NCBI GenBank assembly: GCA_964607675.1
Contig: CAZSLC010000009.1
Coordinates: 1-64,000, forward strand
Reading direction: 5' to 3'
DNA: 64,000 bases
DNA from: CAZSLC01 sp964607675
GTDB taxonomy: Bacteria > Bacteroidota > Bacteroidia > Bacteroidales > UBA932
Shown here: positions 55,179-64,000 of the stretch, piece after piece
How the letters are laid out: the number at the start of each line of letters is the position of its first letter
Numbering within the stretch: position 1 is the first letter of the stretch
The notes under the pieces: model-generated
Seen by the model: only the letters and a program-made list of their open reading frames with translations
Told to the model about the DNA's origin: nothing
Database searches by the model: none
Translations under genes and position numbers: made by a program

Positions 55179-55973
55179 ATGAAAAAAACATATATTTTAT
55201 TAATAGTTTGTCTCGGATTTATTTTTACTTCTTGCCAAAAAGAGGGGACAATCTATAAACCTGCTGCAGACCAACCTTGTATCTCATTTCCTTCCGAAAT
55301 GGCAGTATATGACATGGTAGCTGCAGATGGCAACAAAATCATTGTTGAGATGAATAGAGGTAATATTGACGGAGCTTTATCTGTTCCTGTTACTATCAAA
55401 GATGAAACTGGTGGAGTCTTTGTTCCAGAAAAGACAACATTTGACTTTGCTGATGGAGAAGGGAGAGCTTACATCACTTTTAATTACCCTGACATCAATA
55501 ATTTCTTAGCCGAAGAGTATAAAATCGTTATTTCTGTGACAGATACAAAAATACTATCTCCATCTGGAGTTGGATCCATAACTGTCTCTGCAAAACGTCA
55601 ATTGACTTGGAACTTATTTAAGTCTGGCACGTATGTATCAGAATTCTTTGGAGATTGGGGTCAAGATCTTCTTGTAGCAGAAGAAGCCCCTTATCTTTTC
55701 AAATTCCCTGATTTATATGCTAAAGGCACCTCTTGGGGCTTTAAATTGAATGATGATAAATCAATAATTCCAGACGGTGTACTTACTGAAGAAGGATTGT
55801 ATGATGCTCCAACTGGTTATAACCATAAAACATACGGACCTGTTTCGACATATACTGATCCATCTGTCAAAAACACATTTTTTGATAAAGAGGGGGGAAA
55901 GTCGCAATTTGTTAGATTTTTCTATGTTGATGCTGGTGGATTTGGTTGGTTTGCTGAGTCTTTCACTTTTTAA
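55179..55973 (+). CDS. SusE-position surface lipoprotein of unknown family
   Basis: A 264-residue lipoprotein with lipobox FTSC at about residues 16-19. Residues about 30-120 look like an Ig/Calx-beta-type sandwich (NKIIVEMNRGNIDGALSVPVTIKD, GEGRAYITFNYPD). The second half is unrecognised and rich in aromatic residues. It lies 20 bases after SusD, the place of SusE/SusF-like surface binding proteins in such loci, so it probably helps capture the same nutrient. It ends 23 bases before a terminator. Confidence 0.75.
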   Translation: MKKTYILLIVCLGFIFTSCQKEGTIYKPAADQPCISFPSEMAVYDMVAADGNKIIVEMNRGNIDGALSVPVTIKDETGGVFVPEKTTFDFADGEGRAYITFNYPDINNFLAEEYKIVISVTDTKILSPSGVGSITVSAKRQLTWNLFKSGTYVSEFFGDWGQDLLVAEEAPYLFKFPDLYAKGTSWGFKLNDDKSIIPDGVLTEEGLYDAPTGYNHKTYGPVSTYTDPSVKNTFFDKEGGKSQFVRFFYVDAGGFGWFAESFTF

Positions 55974-55996
55974 ACTATACGTTTAGATTTTAATAT

Positions 55997-56026
55997 AAGT
56001 CTGGTATTTATTACCAGACTTTTTTA
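55997..56026 (+). terminator. Terminator after the second SusCD-lipoprotein operon
   Basis: A perfect 10-bp stem, AAGTCTGGTA (55997-56006) with TACCAGACTT (56012-56021), has a 5-base loop and is followed by TTTTT (56021-56025). It lies 23 bases after the lipoprotein stop codon. Confidence 0.92.
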
Positions 56027-56051
56027 TTGTGGAATACATGAATAAAATTAT

Positions 56052-56085
56052 AAAAAAAGGGGAAACTGGACAGTTTCCCCTTTTT
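56052..56085 (-). terminator. Terminator after rpoC
   Basis: A 15-bp stem, AAAAAGGGGAAACTG (56054-56068) with CAGTTTCCCCTTTTT (56071-56085), has a 2-base loop. Seven A residues at 56052-56058 give a T-tract on the minus strand. It lies 24 bases after the rpoC stop codon and could also act on plus-strand transcripts. Confidence 0.92.
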
Positions 56086-56109
56086 GATTGTATTATGTAG
56101 CTCTGAAAA

Positions 56110-59100
56110 TTAGAGTCCTTGTTCTTCTTTTCTCCTTGCTACCATCTTTTTGTAATCATCCATAGATGCCACTATGAGTCTGTCATATTCTCTTTGACCA
56201 GTTCCTGCAGGAATTAGGTGTCCGCATATGACATTTTCTTTTAGCCCTTCGAGATAGTCAACTTTGCCTCTGATGGCAGCATCGCTCAAAACTTTTGTGG
56301 TCTCCTGGAACGAAGCAGCTGACATGAAGCTATTGGTACGTAATGCTGCACGAGTGATACCTTGTAATATTTGATTTGAAGTGGCAGGAACAGCATCACG
56401 AGCATCTACAAGTTTGAGATCCTGACGTTTGAGTATTGAATTTTCGTCTCGTAGTTTCCTTACGGTAATTATTTGACCTGCTTTCAATTCTTTTGAGTCA
56501 CCAGCATCAAGAATTACTTTCTTGTCAAATACAGAATCGTTCTCTTCAATAAATTCCCATTTATCAACAAGCTGTTCGGGTAAAAATCTTGTATCACCAG
56601 GATCTACTATCTCAACTTTTCTCATCATTTGGCGAACAATGATTTCAAAGTGTTTGTCGTTGATTTTTACACCTTGCATACGATACACCTCTTGAACTTC
56701 ATTGACTATATATTCTTGGACTTTTATAGGTCCTTGAATGGCTAATATGTCAGTAGGGGAGATAGAACCATCTGAAAGTGGCATACCTGCTCTGATATAG
56801 TCATTCTCTTGCACAAGAATCTGTTTTGATAGAGGAACAAGATACTTTTTCTCTTCCCCACTCTTTGAACGAACTACTATCTCGCGATTGCCTCGTTTGA
56901 TCTTCTCCATGTGTACTTCCCCATTGATTGCAGATACAATTGCAGGATTTGATGGATTCCTTGCCTCAAACAACTCTGTAACTCTTGGGAGACCACCTGT
57001 GATATCACCAGATTTTCCAATTGCACGAGGAATTTTTACGATGACATCTCCAGCTTTAACCTCTTGACCATTTTCTACCATGATATGGGCACCGACAGGT
57101 AGGTTGTATTGTTTGAGCTCTGTCTCTCCGTTCATGATTTGTATGGTAGGGTTCTTTGATTTATCCCTTGATTCAATAATTACCTTTTCACGGTGTAAAG
57201 AGAACTCATCTGTTGCCTCTTCTCTATATGTGGTCCCTTCTACAAGGCTGTCAAAGGCAACTGTTCCACTCATTTCTGTGATTGTTACTGCATTGTATGC
57301 GTCCCATTCGCAGATAAGCTCTCCCTTTGTTACGGCAACTCCATTTTTCTTATACAATTTGGCACCATATGGTATATTGTGTTGAGATAAAGTTATCTCT
57401 GTATTGGAGTCAATGATGTGCATCTCTGCTGTACGTCCGATAACCACATCGTAACTTCCCTTCTCTGATGTGTATGGTACAGTTCTTAACTCTTCAAATA
57501 CCAATTTACCATCATATCTCGCTACAATTTCAGATTCGGATGCGGTGCTGGATGCAGTACCACCGACGTGGAATGTACGAAGTGTAAGCTGTGTACCAGG
57601 CTCCCCAATGGACTGTGCTGCAATGACACCTACGACTTCCCCTCTTTCTACCATTCTGCCTGTCGCAAGGTTTCTACCATAGCATTTTGCACAAACACCT
57701 TTTTTGGATTCGCATGTCAAAACCGACCTGATCTCAACTTGTTCAATTGGAAGGGAGTTGATTGTGGCTGCTATATCTTCATTGATTTCTTCTCCTGCAG
57801 AGACAATTAAGTCTCCAGTAAGAGGATTGTAGATGTCGTGAACAGATGTTCTACCAAGAATCCTATCGTAAAGAGATTCTACAATTTCATCTTTGTTTTT
57901 AATAGCAGTTGCTATTTGTCCTCTAAGTGTTCCACAATCTTCCTCGTTGATGATCACATCGTGTGATACGTCAACAAGACGACGTGTAAGATATCCTGCG
58001 TCAGCTGTTTTTAGAGCTGTATCAGCAAGCCCTTTACGTGCACCGTGTGTTGAAATAAAGTATTCGAGAACTGACAATCCCTCTTTGAAGTTGGAAAGGA
58101 TAGGGTTTTCAATAATCTCAGCACCTGCAGATCCTGATTTTTGAGGTTTGGCCATAAGTCCACGCATTCCGCATAGCTGTCTAATTTGCTCTTTAGATCC
58201 ACGGGCACCTGAGTCAAGCATCATATAGATAGGATTAAATCCTTGTTGGTCAGTTTCAATTCTCTTAGTTACCATATTGGTAAGTCGTGAATTGGTATTT
58301 GTCCAAACGTCTATAATTTGATTGTATCTTTCGTTGTTTGTTATCAATCCGAAGTTGAAGCTTTGTTGTATGTTTTCTACATCTTTATATCCAGCTTCAA
58401 CCAATTGTTCTTTCTCTTCAGGAATAATAACATCTGCAAGGTTGAATGATAATCCACCTTTAAATGCCATTTTATATCCGATGCTCTTAATGTCATCAAG
58501 GAACTGAGCAGTGCGAGCTACCCCAGCCTTTTTAAGTACTGTCCCAATGATGTCACGAAGTGATTTTTTGGTTAATACTTCATTGATATAACCAACTTCT
58601 TCAGGAACAACTTGATTGAAGATTATTCTACCAATTGTGGTATCGTCTTTTAGGAAAGTACCCTTAGAAGGATCCATTGTGTCTTTTGGAAGTCTGATTA
58701 TGACATTTGCATGTAAATCTACTTTCCCTTCGTTGTATGCGATAATAGCCTCTTCAGGTCCATAGAAACGCATGCCTTCCCCTTTTGCCCCTTTTCGTGG
58801 TTTGGTAATGTAATAAAGACCAAGAACCATGTCTTGTGAAGGAACTGTGATAGGAGCTCCGTTTGCAGGGTTAAGAATATTGTGTGACCCTAACATTAGC
58901 AATTGGGCTTCTAAAATTGCTGCATTTCCTAACGGAAGGTGAACTGCCATTTGGTCTCCATCGAAGTCTGCGTTGAATGCAGTACATGCCAATGGGTGAA
59001 GTTGAATGGCTTTACCCTCTATAAGTTTTGGTTGAAATGCTTGGATACCGAGTCTGTGTAGGGTAGGGGCACGATTGAGTAACACAGGATGCCCTTTCAT

Positions 59101-60381
59101 GACATTTTCAAGAATATCCCATATAACTGCATCTTTGCGATCCACTATTTTTTTAGCAGATTTAACAGTTTTAACAATACCTCTCTCAATCAACTTACGG
59201 ATGATAAACGGTTTGTATAGCTCTGCTGCCATAAATTTAGGAAGACCACATTCGTGCATCTTTAGTTCTGGGCCAACGACAATTACAGACCGAGCTGAAT
59301 AGTCCACGCGCTTACCAAGCAAGTTTTGACGGAAACGCCCTTGTTTCCCTTTTAAACTATCAGATAGAGACTTAAGTGTCCTGTTAGCTTCAGTTTTTAC
59401 TGCATTTGATTTACGTGAATTGTCGAAAAGAGAGTCAACAGCCTCTTGGAGCATACGTTTCTCATTTCTAAGAATTACTTCAGGGGCTTTTATTTCTATT
59501 AATCTCTTAAGACGATTATTTCTTATTATAACTCTTCTGTATAGATCATTTAGATCTGATGTTGCAAATCTACCACCATCAAGTGGCACCAATGGCCTCA
59601 AGTCTGGAGGAATAACAGGAACGACCTTTAAAATCATCCATTCAGGCTTGTTTGTCTCTTTGGATTCGCGGAAAGCCTCAATTACACTCAACCTTTTAAG
59701 AGCTTCTGCTTTTCTTTGTTGAGAGGTTTCTGTTTCTGTTTTGTGACGGAGACTAAATGATAACTCGTCAAGATCTATTCTCTTGAGAAGCTCATAAATA
59801 GCTTCAGCCCCCATTCCTGCAATGAATTTTTCAGGATCTTCATCGCTAAGTGTTTGGTTTTCTTTTGGTAAACCTTCAAGAACTGAAAGGTATTCATCCT
59901 CTGTTAAGAATGCATTTTCTTCGATGCCTTGTGAAGAAGCAGCTCCTGCCTGTATCACAACGTACCTTTCATAATAAATGATTGATTCCAATTTTTTGGA
60001 AGGTATGCCGAGCAAGTATCCAATTTTATTTGGAGTTGAACGGAAGTACCAAATATGTGCTACTGGAACAGTAAGTTTAATGTGTCCCATTCTTTCACGA
60101 CGTACTTTCTTTTCCGTTACTTCAACTTCACATCTATCGCATACTATACCACGATAGCGAATCCTTTTGTATTTTCCGCAGTGACATTCGTAATCTTTTG
60201 ATGGTCCGAAAATTCTCTCACAGAATAACCCGTCTCTTTCTGGTTTATATGTACGATAGTTAACAGTCTCTGGCTTGAGTACTTCCCCTGACGATCTTGC
60301 TAAAATATCGTCAGGAGAGGCAAGGCCTATTGTTATCTTGCTGAAATTGCTTTTAACCTTAATCTCTTTTTTAAAAGACAT
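56110..60381 (-). CDS. rpoC: RNA polymerase beta-prime subunit
   Basis: A 1423-residue subunit of normal Bacteroidota length. The N-terminal zinc site (CHCGKYKRIRYRGIVCDRCE, about residues 66-85), the catalytic motif NADFDGDQMAVH, and the second zinc cluster (CESKKGVCAKCYGRN) are all intact. It forms the active centre of RNA polymerase with RpoB. It is 32 bases after rpoB, in one operon, and ends in a strong terminator. In Bacteroides the S12-S7 ribosomal genes normally follow; here a converging SusCD operon is found instead. Confidence 0.98.
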   Translation of the reverse strand: MSFKKEIKVKSNFSKITIGLASPDDILARSSGEVLKPETVNYRTYKPERDGLFCERIFGPSKDYECHCGKYKRIRYRGIVCDRCEVEVTEKKVRRERMGHIKLTVPVAHIWYFRSTPNKIGYLLGIPSKKLESIIYYERYVVIQAGAASSQGIEENAFLTEDEYLSVLEGLPKENQTLSDEDPEKFIAGMGAEAIYELLKRIDLDELSFSLRHKTETETSQQRKAEALKRLSVIEAFRESKETNKPEWMILKVVPVIPPDLRPLVPLDGGRFATSDLNDLYRRVIIRNNRLKRLIEIKAPEVILRNEKRMLQEAVDSLFDNSRKSNAVKTEANRTLKSLSDSLKGKQGRFRQNLLGKRVDYSARSVIVVGPELKMHECGLPKFMAAELYKPFIIRKLIERGIVKTVKSAKKIVDRKDAVIWDILENVMKGHPVLLNRAPTLHRLGIQAFQPKLIEGKAIQLHPLACTAFNADFDGDQMAVHLPLGNAAILEAQLLMLGSHNILNPANGAPITVPSQDMVLGLYYITKPRKGAKGEGMRFYGPEEAIIAYNEGKVDLHANVIIRLPKDTMDPSKGTFLKDDTTIGRIIFNQVVPEEVGYINEVLTKKSLRDIIGTVLKKAGVARTAQFLDDIKSIGYKMAFKGGLSFNLADVIIPEEKEQLVEAGYKDVENIQQSFNFGLITNNERYNQIIDVWTNTNSRLTNMVTKRIETDQQGFNPIYMMLDSGARGSKEQIRQLCGMRGLMAKPQKSGSAGAEIIENPILSNFKEGLSVLEYFISTHGARKGLADTALKTADAGYLTRRLVDVSHDVIINEEDCGTLRGQIATAIKNKDEIVESLYDRILGRTSVHDIYNPLTGDLIVSAGEEINEDIAATINSLPIEQVEIRSVLTCESKKGVCAKCYGRNLATGRMVERGEVVGVIAAQSIGEPGTQLTLRTFHVGGTASSTASESEIVARYDGKLVFEELRTVPYTSEKGSYDVVIGRTAEMHIIDSNTEITLSQHNIPYGAKLYKKNGVAVTKGELICEWDAYNAVTITEMSGTVAFDSLVEGTTYREEATDEFSLHREKVIIESRDKSKNPTIQIMNGETELKQYNLPVGAHIMVENGQEVKAGDVIVKIPRAIGKSGDITGGLPRVTELFEARNPSNPAIVSAINGEVHMEKIKRGNREIVVRSKSGEEKKYLVPLSKQILVQENDYIRAGMPLSDGSISPTDILAIQGPIKVQEYIVNEVQEVYRMQGVKINDKHFEIIVRQMMRKVEIVDPGDTRFLPEQLVDKWEFIEENDSVFDKKVILDAGDSKELKAGQIITVRKLRDENSILKRQDLKLVDARDAVPATSNQILQGITRAALRTNSFMSAASFQETTKVLSDAAIRGKVDYLEGLKENVICGHLIPAGTGQREYDRLIVASMDDYKKMVARRKEEQGL

Positions 60382-60413
60382 ATCTTTGATTTTTCAAAAT
60401 TCTAATACTCAAA

Positions 60414-63400
60414 TTAATCTAATGTAATACTTAGTCCAAGTCCTCTTAACTCGTGAAGAAGTACATTTAGTGATTCAGGAATACCAGGTGCCGGCATAGG
60501 GTCACCTTTCACGATAGCCTCGTATGCACGTGACCTTCCAGTTACGTCATCCGATTTGATGGTAAGGATCTCTTGAAGTACATTTGATGCTCCAAATGCT
60601 TCGAGTGCCCACACCTCCATTTCTCCAAACCTCTGCCCTCCAAATTGAGCTTTACCTCCAAGTGGCTGTTGTGTAATGAGTGAGTATGGCCCTATAGATC
60701 TCGCATGCATCTTATCGTCAACCATGTGACCAAGTTTAATCATATATATGACCCCAACAGTTGCTGGTTGGTCAAATTGCTCACCTGTACCACCATCTCT
60801 TAAGAATGTTTTACCATATCGTGGGAGACTTGCTTTATCTGTGTATTTACAAATATCGTCAAGAGATGCTCCATCGAAAATAGGTGTACTGAACTTAAGT
60901 CCTAATTCCTTGCCTGCCCAACCAAGTACGGTTTCATAAATTTGCCCTAAGTTCATACGAGAAGGAACACCTAAAGGGTTAAGAACGATGTCAACTATTG
61001 AACCATCTTCGAGGAATGGCATATCTTCATCTCTTACCACTTTGGCTACGATACCTTTGTTACCATGTCGCCCTGCCATTTTATCACCAACTCTGATTTT
61101 CCTTTTTTTGGCAACATACACTTTGGCTAATTGAACTATACCTGAGGGTAGTTCGTCTCCGATGGTGAGGTTGTATTTGATGCGTTTAAGCTCCGCATCA
61201 TATTCTTTAAAGGCTATTAAGTAATTGTTAACCAATTTCTTAATTTGGCTATTTGTAGTTTTATCGCTTGTCCATTTTGTTGGATTGATATCTTCGTAAT
61301 TGATCTTAAGAAGAGCATCGCGAGTGAATTTATCCCCTTTGGAAATAATATCTGCACCATAAAGGTCTGATACACCATTGCTTTGTTTATCTTTGGTGAG
61401 AATCATCAACTTATCGATGAATCTTTCAAGAAGTAATTCTGCTTTCTTGTTGAATTCATCTTCTGCCTTCTGTACCTCTATTTTTGTTGTAGGTTTGATG
61501 CGTTTGCTTCCCTCTTTTGCTACCCTTTCGAATAGGCGTTTGCCGATGATAGTTCCAGAGAGGGATGGCGATGCCTTTAAAGATGCGTCTTTTACGTCTC
61601 CAGCTTTATCTCCAAAAATAGCCCTAAGGAGCTTCTCTTCAGGAGATGGATCGCTTTCACCTTTAGGGGTGATTTTCCCAATAAGTATATCGCCAGGCTC
61701 AATATCAGCTCCGACTCTTATGATACCATTCTCATCCAAATCTTTTGTTGCCTCTTCACTAACATTTGGTATATCTGATGTAAGAGTTTCCATACCACGC
61801 TTGGTATCCCTTACTTCCATAATGTATTCATCTACGTGTATTGATGTGAAAAGGTCTTCCCTGACGATCCTTTCAGATAGAACGATGGCATCCTCGAAGT
61901 TGTACCCTTTCCATGGCATGAATGCAACTTTGAGGTTTCTACCAAGTGCCAATTCTCCTTTTTCAGTTCCGTATCCTTCGGTGAGAACTTGTCCAGCTTC
62001 TACCTTCATACCCTTTCTGACGATAGGTTTAAGGTGAATTGATGTACTTTGATTGGTCTTTCTGTAGAGGGGTAGTTTGTATATCGTCACTTCAGGGTCA
62101 AAACTTACAAATCTTTCAGCCTCTGTTTGTTCGTATTTGATGTGTATTTCTCTTGCATCAACATATACTATTTCTCCTCTTTTTTCAGCCACAATCTGTG
62201 TCCTTGAGTCTCTAACTACAGCTCCTTCCAAACCAGTCCCAACAATAGGAGCTTCTGCTCTTACAAGAGGAACTGCCTGACGCATCATGTTTGAACCCAT
62301 CAATGCACGGTTGGCATCATCATGTTCAAGGAAAGGAATGAGGGAGGCAGCTATTGATGCAATTTGATTTGGGGCAACGTCCATATAGTGAACTTGTTCT
62401 TTGCCGACTACAGGGTAGTCTGCCTCGTATCGACATTTGATTCTTTCGTCAAGCATCACTCCGTCGTCGCTGAGAGTTGCATTGGCTTGAGCAACCATTT
62501 TGTCTTCTTCCTCTTCGGCACTCATATAAACATAGCCGTTTGCACTCATGTCAACTTTGCCTTCTTCAACTTTTCTGTATGGTGTCTCGATGAATCCAAG
62601 ATCGTTGATTTTGGCATAAACGCACAACGAAGAGATAAGTCCGATATTTGGACCTTCAGGTGTCTCAATAGGGCACAAACGCCCATAGTGTGTATAGTGT
62701 ACGTCACGTACCTCGAAGCCTGCTCTATCTCTTGAAAGACCTCCTGGCCCTAACGCTGATAAACGACGTTTATTCGTCATTTCAGCAAGAGGATTGGTTT
62801 GATCCATAAATTGAGATAACTGGCTCGTCCCGAAGAAAGAGTTTATTACAGATGAAAGTGTTTTAGCATTGATGAGGTCTGTTGGAACGAATACTTCATT
62901 GTCCCTAACATTCATCCTTTCACGAATAGTGCGTGCCATTCTTGTCAGACCCACACTAAATTGGTTAGCAAGTTGCTCTCCAACTGTTCTAATACGTCTG
63001 TTACTCAAGTGGTCAATATCATCAACAGTAGCTTTTGAATTAATTAGTTGGATTAAGTATCTGATGATGGCTATAATGTCTGCTCTTGTTAAAACTCTAA
63101 TGTCAGCTGGGGTATCCAAGTTTAACTTGCGGTTGAGACGATAGCGTCCAACTTCCCCCAAGTCGTATCTTTTGTCTGAGAAGAATAATTTGTCTATTAC
63201 ATCTCTTGCAGTCGCATCATCAGGTGGTTCAGAATTTCTTAACTGCCTATATATGTATGAAACTGCTTCTTTTTCAGAGTTGCATAGGTCTTTATGCAAC
63301 GTGTTGTGAATGATTGCAAAATCACTACTATTAGCATCCTCTTTGTGTACTAATATTGTACTTACTCCAGAGTCTATAATAGCGTCAATGTGTTGTTCTT

Positions 63401-64000
63401 CAAGAACTACTTCTCTATCAACAACAACATCCAATCTTTCAATGTTTAATACTTCACCGGTATCTTCGTCAACGTAGTCAGCATTTGATGTTTTTATCAC
63501 TCTTGCTGCTAATCGTGCCCCAATGTTTTTTGTTAAGTTTGCCCTTGTTACTTTAATTTCATTGGCGAGACCGAATATGTCGAGTATTTCTTTATCACTC
63601 TCATATCCTATTGCCCTAAGAAGTGTAGTAACAGGTAATTTTTTCTTTCGATCGATATATGCGTACATCACATTGTTGATGTCTGTTGCAAATTCGATCC
63701 ATGAGCCTTTGAATGGAATTATTCTTGCTGAATATAACTTTGTTCCATTTGCGTGGAGGCTTTGTCCAAAGAACACCCCTGGAGAACGGTGTAATTGAGA
63801 TACAACAATTCTCTCAGAACCATTTATAAGAAATGTTCCCCTTGGAGTCATATATGGGATAGTCCCCAAATAAACATCTTGGATAGAGGTGTCAAAATCT
63901 TCGTGTTCCGGATCTGTGCAATATAGTTTTAATTTTGCCTTTAGAGGAACACTATAGGTCAATCCTCTGTCAAGGCACTCTTCGATAGAGTAGCGTGGAG
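60414..64000 (-). CDS. rpoB: RNA polymerase beta subunit (5' end beyond the window)
   Basis: The last 1195 or so residues of RpoB. The frame is open to the window edge and reads PRYSIEECLDRGLTYSVPLK there, matching the middle of the N-terminal domain, so the in-frame TTG at 63962 is not the start; about 80 residues and the real start lie outside. Family motifs are present, including the rifampicin region SQFMDQTNPLAEMTNKRRLSALGPGGLSRDRAG and the C-terminal MEVWALEAFGA. No known resistance change is obvious in that region by eye. It is co-transcribed with rpoC. Confidence 0.98.
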   Translation of the reverse strand, partial: PRYSIEECLDRGLTYSVPLKAKLKLYCTDPEHEDFDTSIQDVYLGTIPYMTPRGTFLINGSERIVVSQLHRSPGVFFGQSLHANGTKLYSARIIPFKGSWIEFATDINNVMYAYIDRKKKLPVTTLLRAIGYESDKEILDIFGLANEIKVTRANLTKNIGARLAARVIKTSNADYVDEDTGEVLNIERLDVVVDREVVLEEQHIDAIIDSGVSTILVHKEDANSSDFAIIHNTLHKDLCNSEKEAVSYIYRQLRNSEPPDDATARDVIDKLFFSDKRYDLGEVGRYRLNRKLNLDTPADIRVLTRADIIAIIRYLIQLINSKATVDDIDHLSNRRIRTVGEQLANQFSVGLTRMARTIRERMNVRDNEVFVPTDLINAKTLSSVINSFFGTSQLSQFMDQTNPLAEMTNKRRLSALGPGGLSRDRAGFEVRDVHYTHYGRLCPIETPEGPNIGLISSLCVYAKINDLGFIETPYRKVEEGKVDMSANGYVYMSAEEEEDKMVAQANATLSDDGVMLDERIKCRYEADYPVVGKEQVHYMDVAPNQIASIAASLIPFLEHDDANRALMGSNMMRQAVPLVRAEAPIVGTGLEGAVVRDSRTQIVAEKRGEIVYVDAREIHIKYEQTEAERFVSFDPEVTIYKLPLYRKTNQSTSIHLKPIVRKGMKVEAGQVLTEGYGTEKGELALGRNLKVAFMPWKGYNFEDAIVLSERIVREDLFTSIHVDEYIMEVRDTKRGMETLTSDIPNVSEEATKDLDENGIIRVGADIEPGDILIGKITPKGESDPSPEEKLLRAIFGDKAGDVKDASLKASPSLSGTIIGKRLFERVAKEGSKRIKPTTKIEVQKAEDEFNKKAELLLERFIDKLMILTKDKQSNGVSDLYGADIISKGDKFTRDALLKINYEDINPTKWTSDKTTNSQIKKLVNNYLIAFKEYDAELKRIKYNLTIGDELPSGIVQLAKVYVAKKRKIRVGDKMAGRHGNKGIVAKVVRDEDMPFLEDGSIVDIVLNPLGVPSRMNLGQIYETVLGWAGKELGLKFSTPIFDGASLDDICKYTDKASLPRYGKTFLRDGGTGEQFDQPATVGVIYMIKLGHMVDDKMHARSIGPYSLITQQPLGGKAQFGGQRFGEMEVWALEAFGASNVLQEILTIKSDDVTGRSRAYEAIVKGDPMPAPGIPESLNVLLHELRGLGLSITLD

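Noticed and set aside
61378..62037. A 219-codon open frame on the plus strand opposite rpoB
   Set aside because: It is the antisense shadow of a highly conserved rpoB region and has no recognisable protein features or promoter.
63960..63962. TTG as the rpoB start codon
   Set aside because: The frame stays open to the window edge and continues to encode conserved RpoB residues (YSIEECLDRGL), so the true start is outside the window.

Overview
The window is a gene-dense, AT-rich stretch of a Bacteroidota chromosome, most likely an anaerobic member of the Bacteroidales. The evidence is two SusC/SusD pairs, a type IX secretion (T9SS) C-terminal domain with a PorV/PorQ-family partner, Bacteroidota-style promoters (-33 TTG, -7 TAnnTTTG), the bamD/omega/recN and pdxJ/nadK/uppS/bamA/skp gene orders, and anaerobe enzymes (fused 2-oxoacid:ferredoxin oxidoreductase, rubrerythrin, membrane pyrophosphatase). 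I see no tRNA, rRNA, CRISPR array, insertion sequence or prophage.

Region by region. 1-6.5 kb: a TSUP permease, a short membrane AraC regulator, an AhpD-like protein, an unrecognised anchored protein and a large gluzincin/propeller/barrel protein. 6.5-12 kb: a DUF5106-thioredoxin protein with an AtoE-type fatty acid transporter, facing an operon of an FHS sugar permease, a ROK sugar kinase and a REC-AraC response regulator. 12-13.2 kb: a perR-like/rubrerythrin oxidative stress operon with a clear palindromic operator inside its promoter. 13.2-21.9 kb: SDR oxidoreductase, response regulator plus Gate-domain membrane protein, trxB, bamD, omega-like RNA polymerase subunit, recN, nagB and an aminopeptidase P. 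21.9-27 kb (minus strand): pdxJ, a membrane-anchored Skp-like protein, a glycosyltransferase, purC and a LysM protein. 27-32.4 kb: nadK, uppS, bamA and two skp genes, ending in a terminator. 32.5-41.5 kb: korA, korB, gdhA, a gamma carbonic anhydrase, a TlpA-like lipoprotein, murI and hppA. 41.6-56 kb: two SusCD pairs flanking a subtilase with a T9SS sorting domain and a PorV/PorQ-family barrel. 56-64 kb: rpoC and rpoB on the minus strand; rpoB runs off the right edge.

How the genes fit together: the SusCD pairs have no glycoside hydrolase nearby but surround a predicted surface protease, so I infer a protein/peptide acquisition locus (RagAB-like). GdhA can make 2-oxoglutarate from glutamate and KorAB can oxidise it to succinyl-CoA with ferredoxin, while HppA can recover energy from pyrophosphate, which fits amino-acid fermentation. 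The sugar permease/kinase operon and nagB show that sugars are used too. Nothing here is clearly a wholly new system. The best leads are the protease that has both a lipoprotein signal and a T9SS sorting domain and is translationally coupled to a PorV/PorQ paralogue, the PerR-like regulator without structural-zinc cysteines, the response regulator coupled to a Gate-domain membrane protein that carries a long hairpin in its coding sequence, and the long structured leader of the first SusC gene.
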